Shown here in pieces: positions 6,817-9,885 of a stretch of 9,885 nt of DNA. The notes under the pieces are model-generated. The model saw only the letters and a program-made list of their open reading frames with translations. It did no database searches and was not told where the DNA came from. The first letter of the stretch is position 1; every line of letters begins with the position of its first letter. The translations under genes were made by a program, and so were the position numbers. Source of the stretch: Oscillospiraceae bacterium. GTDB lineage: Bacteria > Bacillota > Clostridia > Oscillospirales > UBA644. The stretch lies in contig SVMP01000074.1 of NCBI GenBank assembly GCA_015067385.1, positions 1 to 9,885 of the forward strand, given 5' to 3'.

Positions 6817-8220
6817 TCAGTCTATATAAACATCTGATATAGTTTTTGCTCTGGATACAAGCTGTTTTTCCGCAACAGTATATTGAATATTCTCTTCTTT
6901 TTCAAGCGCCTCACTGGGTTTTGAAACAAGGAAAGAATTCCAGATTCCGAAAATGCCGTCCATTGTCGGGAAGAAATAAGTATGATCAGCATCGGAGAGA
7001 GAATAGAAGAACTCAGCATCACGTCTGTCGAGGAAATAGTTCGAGTGGAGATAATCAATTATATCTTCACTTGTTTCATAACCCTCAAACGGTTCGTAGA
7101 TCGCATTGAGAAAAACTGCGGTAGCTTCCGGATCGGGTGCAGTTATAGGAATACAAATGGTAAAGTCTGTAGATTCACAGTAATTCTGATACCAACCGGG
7201 ATCCGCATCGGGACCTGAGGGATACGGTATTATGCCGAAGTTATTAAGATTGTACGCAATGGAATCGGTATTTGCAAGGACCTCAAAAGCTTCCACGTTA
7301 CCGAGAACAGCAAGCCCGTCAATAAGAGCGGGAAGGCCTTCCATGATAAGAATATTATCGGAAGTCGGACCGTTTAACCATTCGTAAAACTGATTAAGAG
7401 CATCGAGCGTTGTGGGAGAATAAAGACCAAGCTCAAAAGTACCGTCCTCATTATAAGTAAAATATCTGTCCCCATTGGAAAAAGCAACAGATCTTGCGAA
7501 TCTGCTTTCGTCAGATGCAAAAGCATATACTTTCTCGCCGCCGAGAGACGTAAGATCGTAATCGGTAAGAACCTTGGTAAAAGTATCCCATGTCCATTCG
7601 CCGTTCTCATAATAATCTCTGGGGTCAGTTGTATTTAACATGCTGACATAGTCCTCATTGATCGCAATAACACCGGAAACGGAATTTTGTGTACGCAAGG
7701 GATGTTGAGCGGGAACAACACCGTAAACCGCACCGTTCCACATTGTTGAAGCAAGAAGGTTTCTGTTGCCCCATTTTGCTTCATCTGTAACATCAATATT
7801 GTCGAGGGTGGTAAGGTCAACAAAAATACCCATGGGAATATAGGATACAAGCCAATATGACTCTTCCTGAATAATATCGAGAGAATATGTACCTGCCGCT
7901 ACATCCATGTAAGCAGCTTCCCCTGCCCTATTGACTGTTTTAAACTCAAATGTACAATTATGCCTTTTAGAGACTTCTCTAAGTCTTTCAGCTGCAAGGT
8001 CTGCAAACTCCGTGTTGTTTATGTAACTGAGAGTATTATCCTCGCCTTCAAAAAAATAGTCGGCAACAACAGCAAAAACAAAGTTTTTTCCGTCGAGATC
8101 AATATCGCCTTCTATTCCAGAAAAATAGTCGGGGACTATCTCTTCGGCATTCTGAGTTCCGCATGATATGCACAGAAAAGAAAATACACAACAAAGAAAA
8201 AGAGCTATTATCTTTCTCAT
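6817..8220 (-). CDS. SBP4: extracellular solute-binding lipoprotein, sugar ABC-transporter type
   Basis: This 467-residue lipoprotein receptor is the first gene of the SBP4-SBP3 operon. The start is placed at 8220 (MRKIIALF), with AGGAG 6 bp upstream. The longer ATG at 8253 falls inside the predicted -10 box and has no Shine-Dalgarno site. Lipobox is C-I-S-C with Cys20 as the likely lipid site. Motifs are S-Y-I-N-N-T-E-F-A-D-L-A-A-E-R (65-79), N-C (88-89), M-W-N-G (160-163), D-P-R-D-Y-Y-E-N-G-E-W (199-209), F-G-I-I-P-Y-P-S-G-P-D (328-338), C-I-P-I-T (356-360) and P-F-E-G-Y-E-T-S-E (377-385). Where SBP1-3 read D-A-Y-Q-(V/I)-L-S-G-T, it has E-A-F-E-V-L-A-N-T (310-318), a change in an otherwise conserved stretch that may affect the ligand pocket. 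No permease follows. A carbohydrate ligand is inferred from the family only. Confidence 0.88.
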   Translation of the reverse strand: MRKIIALFLCCVFSFLCISCGTQNAEEIVPDYFSGIEGDIDLDGKNFVFAVVADYFFEGEDNTLSYINNTEFADLAAERLREVSKRHNCTFEFKTVNRAGEAAYMDVAAGTYSLDIIQEESYWLVSYIPMGIFVDLTTLDNIDVTDEAKWGNRNLLASTMWNGAVYGVVPAQHPLRTQNSVSGVIAINEDYVSMLNTTDPRDYYENGEWTWDTFTKVLTDYDLTSLGGEKVYAFASDESRFARSVAFSNGDRYFTYNEDGTFELGLYSPTTLDALNQFYEWLNGPTSDNILIMEGLPALIDGLAVLGNVEAFEVLANTDSIAYNLNNFGIIPYPSGPDADPGWYQNYCESTDFTICIPITAPDPEATAVFLNAIYEPFEGYETSEDIIDYLHSNYFLDRRDAEFFYSLSDADHTYFFPTMDGIFGIWNSFLVSKPSEALEKEENIQYTVAEKQLVSRAKTISDVYID

Positions 8221-8225
8221 AAAAA

Positions 8226-8232
8226 TCTCCTT
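8226..8232 (-). promoter_or_regulatory. Ribosome binding site deciding the SBP4 start
   Basis: AAGGAGA on the minus strand lies directly before the ATG at 8220, leaving 6 bp between AGGAG and ATG. It rules in the 8220 start over the in-frame ATG at 8253. Confidence 0.8.
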
Positions 8233-8251
8233 AAATCTATATTTACATTTC

Positions 8252-8280
8252 ATTTTATCACATAATAATTCTTTTGTCTA
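8252..8280 (-). promoter_or_regulatory. Probable promoter of the SBP4-SBP3 operon
   Basis: On the minus strand TAGACA (8275-8280), a 17-bp spacer and TAAAAT (8252-8257) match the sigma-A consensus at 5/6 in each box. A start near 8245 leaves a 5' UTR of about 25 nt. The sequence is unrelated to the SBP1/SBP2 promoters, so this unit may be regulated differently. Confidence 0.6.
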
Positions 8281-8306
8281 TACGATAAACGATTTCATCA
8301 TAAAAA

Positions 8307-8349
8307 TGTCAAATTCAGACCTTTCACCGAAAAGTAAAAGGTCTGAATT
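8307..8349 (-). terminator. Probable intrinsic terminator of SBP5
   Basis: A perfect 13-bp stem (AATTCAGACCTTT, 8312-8324, with AAAGGTCTGAATT, 8337-8349) has a 12-nt loop. It lies 18 bp past the SBP5 stop. On the minus strand the T run (ATTTTTA) starts a few bases after the stem, so the tail is weaker than at the other hairpins. It separates SBP5 from the SBP4 promoter. Confidence 0.7.
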
Positions 8350-8367
8350 ATGTTTGTAAATTATAAA

Positions 8368-9774
8368 TTATTCGCCGTAAACAGCGATTCTGCCTTCATA
8401 CTGAGGCTCAAGATAATCTTCTACGAGTGTATTATACTTATCTTCGTTTGATTCAAAAAGCTGTGAGATTGACTCTGTGGATTTGACAGCATTTGCAGGT
8501 AAATCACGACCGCCTTCCCAGAAAAAGTTATATTGCGCACCGCTTACTATATTAAAGACAACTTCAGAATCTCTTTTATCGAAAAAGATCTGTTCGGTCA
8601 TATATTCAAGCATATCTTCTTTTGTTTCATAACCTTCAAAAGGTTCAAACATAGCATTTAAAACTTTAGCTGTTCCTTCAACATCCGAAGCTGTAATGGG
8701 TATACATGTTGAATACGGAATCTGCTGATAGTATGAATGATATTTTCCGGGGATCGCATTGGGGCCCTGAGGAAAAGGCAGAACACCAAGATTATCCATC
8801 TTATACAGCAAAGAACCTGCAGTCGAAAACAATGTTCCTGTTGCAGTAAGATACATAACACAGTCTTCATTAGAAAAGAAATCAGATGTATTGGACGTAA
8901 GATCAGGATAAATATAGTCAGCACAGGTTTCGTTTAAAATTCGCTGTCCGCGTTCCAGTGCAGCTCTTCCGGCATCTGTATAAATACCGCATATAACCTT
9001 ACCATCTTCAACAGCCGTAAAGTTAACACCGTTAGACAAGAACATATTTATACCAAAGTAGTCGGCATGAAAATTTATACTGTAAATTGTTCTTCCGGCA
9101 TCTTCATAGGTGCATGCGGCAAGTGTTTCTTCGAACTTATCCCAGGTCCATTCTTTGTTTTCAACATAATCTCGAGGATCGGCGGCACCGATTCTGGAAA
9201 CAAGGTGTTCATTGACAGCAATGATCCCTGAAGGAACGGTATAGAGAAGATATGGCCATGCATTCGGTAAAACGCCGTACAAATCATCTTTCCAAAGCAT
9301 GTTCTGAAGTTGATTGGGAGTACCCCATTTTTCTGTATTCTGAACATCGAGATAACCTGAAAGACCTACAAGATAATTCCCTCTTACAAGGCTTGCCAAC
9401 ACACTGGAGTCGGCAGAAATAAGGTCATAAAGATGACCGCCTGTTGCGAGTTCGGCATTTAATTTGCCGGTAATAACCGAGGAGTTTGAATTATTATCAA
9501 CCGTTATAACACAATTCAAATCAGATTCGACCTTTTTCTGATGTTCAAGAACCTGATCCGCAAAAGCAGTTCCGGGAATAAATCCAAAAACATTATCCGT
9601 ATCCTCAGCATATCGACTCATTGAAAAGCCCCATTCAATTTCAAGACCGTCAAGATCGCTCGAATTTACATCTGAAATATATTCCGGGGCAATTTCAGTC
9701 TGAGAAGACTGACAAGCAGTCAATATAAAAAGAGCGGCAAGGAAAAAGGAAATAAATTTACTTGTTTTTTTCAT
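8368..9774 (-). CDS. SBP5: divergent extracellular solute-binding lipoprotein, sugar ABC-transporter type
   Basis: This 468-residue lipoprotein receptor is the most divergent member of the array. The signal peptide is MKKTSKFISFFLAALFI and the lipobox is a canonical L-T-A-C with Cys21 lipidated. The N-terminal motif of the other four is altered to G-F-I-P-G-T-A-F-A-D-Q (64-74). Kept are N-C (87-88), D-P-R-D-Y-V-E-N-K-E-W-T-W-D (199-212), L-P-F-P-Q-G-P-N-A (332-340), C-I-P-I-T (357-361) and P-F-E-G-Y-E-T-K-E (378-386). M-W-N-G becomes L-W-K-D (160-163), and H-P-L-R is replaced by W-P-Y-L (173-176), so the cleft probably holds a different ligand. It carries more cysteines than its paralogues (for example 221, 262, 284 and 305). 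AGAGG lies 7 bp before ATG. It probably forms its own transcript, between the promoter at 9831-9859 and the hairpin at 8312-8349. It may be the oldest duplicate, or a separately acquired member of the family. Confidence 0.87.
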   Translation of the reverse strand: MKKTSKFISFFLAALFILTACQSSQTEIAPEYISDVNSSDLDGLEIEWGFSMSRYAEDTDNVFGFIPGTAFADQVLEHQKKVESDLNCVITVDNNSNSSVITGKLNAELATGGHLYDLISADSSVLASLVRGNYLVGLSGYLDVQNTEKWGTPNQLQNMLWKDDLYGVLPNAWPYLLYTVPSGIIAVNEHLVSRIGAADPRDYVENKEWTWDKFEETLAACTYEDAGRTIYSINFHADYFGINMFLSNGVNFTAVEDGKVICGIYTDAGRAALERGQRILNETCADYIYPDLTSNTSDFFSNEDCVMYLTATGTLFSTAGSLLYKMDNLGVLPFPQGPNAIPGKYHSYYQQIPYSTCIPITASDVEGTAKVLNAMFEPFEGYETKEDMLEYMTEQIFFDKRDSEVVFNIVSGAQYNFFWEGGRDLPANAVKSTESISQLFESNEDKYNTLVEDYLEPQYEGRIAVYGE

Positions 9775-9830
9775 AAGAATACCTCTACCCTATTATTTTC
9801 ATCAACACACAACCTCGTGTATTTTATAAC

Positions 9831-9859
9831 ATTTTAACATAATAAACAGTAAAAATCAA
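9831..9859 (-). promoter_or_regulatory. Possible promoter of SBP5
   Basis: On the minus strand TTGATT (9854-9859), a 17-bp spacer and TAAAAT (9831-9836) form a plausible sigma-A promoter, with an extended -10 TG at 9838-9839. A second AT-rich candidate (TATAAA) lies just downstream. The predicted 5' UTR is about 50 nt. No gene is visible between here and the right edge. Confidence 0.5.
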
Positions 9860-9885
9860 TACAAGAAATACATAGTTCACATAAA

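Noticed and set aside
8283..8312. TTGACA (minus strand, 8307-8312) as the -35 of an SBP4 promoter
   Set aside because: At 17 bp the partner would be TTTATC, a poor -10, and the box overlaps the foot of the SBP5 terminator. The pair TAGACA/TAAAAT closer to the gene fits better.

Overview
The window looks like a low-GC, Gram-positive (Bacillota, most likely Clostridia) chromosome segment. The DNA is AT-rich, Shine-Dalgarno sites are purine-rich (AGGAG-type), promoters are close to the sigma-A consensus, five genes carry lipoprotein signal peptides, and one protein ends in a sortase-like anchor. No species can be named from the sequence alone.

Layout. Positions 1-1148 (+ strand) hold the 3' end of tgt (queuine tRNA-ribosyltransferase) and, two bases after its stop, an unrecognised secreted protein with a sortase-like NPSTCD tail. 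Both end at a strong hairpin (1153-1180) that also serves the converging minus-strand genes. From 1214 to the right edge everything is on the minus strand. In transcription order the genes are SBP5 (9774-8368), SBP4 (8220-6817), SBP3 (6785-5370), SBP2 (5232-3838), SBP1 (3697-2282) and a uroporphyrinogen-decarboxylase-like enzyme (2215-1214). SBP1 to SBP5 are paralogous lipoproteins of about 465-471 residues that resemble ABC sugar-binding proteins.

Transcription units inferred from promoters and hairpins are: (i) SBP5 alone; (ii) SBP4-SBP3, separated by 31 bp; (iii) SBP2 alone; (iv) SBP1 plus the UroD-like gene. SBP2 and SBP1 are driven by the same near-consensus promoter, TTGACA-17-TATACT. 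It sits in a 75-bp stretch that is identical between the two genes, and the similarity runs on through the signal-peptide codons.

The most notable signal is this array: five tandem solute-binding lipoproteins with no permease or ATPase gene among them, with one UroD-like enzyme attached to the last unit. The likely reading is a set of receptors of differing specificity that feed a transporter encoded elsewhere. The array appears to have grown by tandem duplication, with the control and signal-peptide module of two members recently copied or homogenised. The ligand, the transporter and the role of the UroD-like enzyme cannot be read from this window. No RNA genes, CRISPR arrays, transposases or gene-free stretches over 300 bp were seen.
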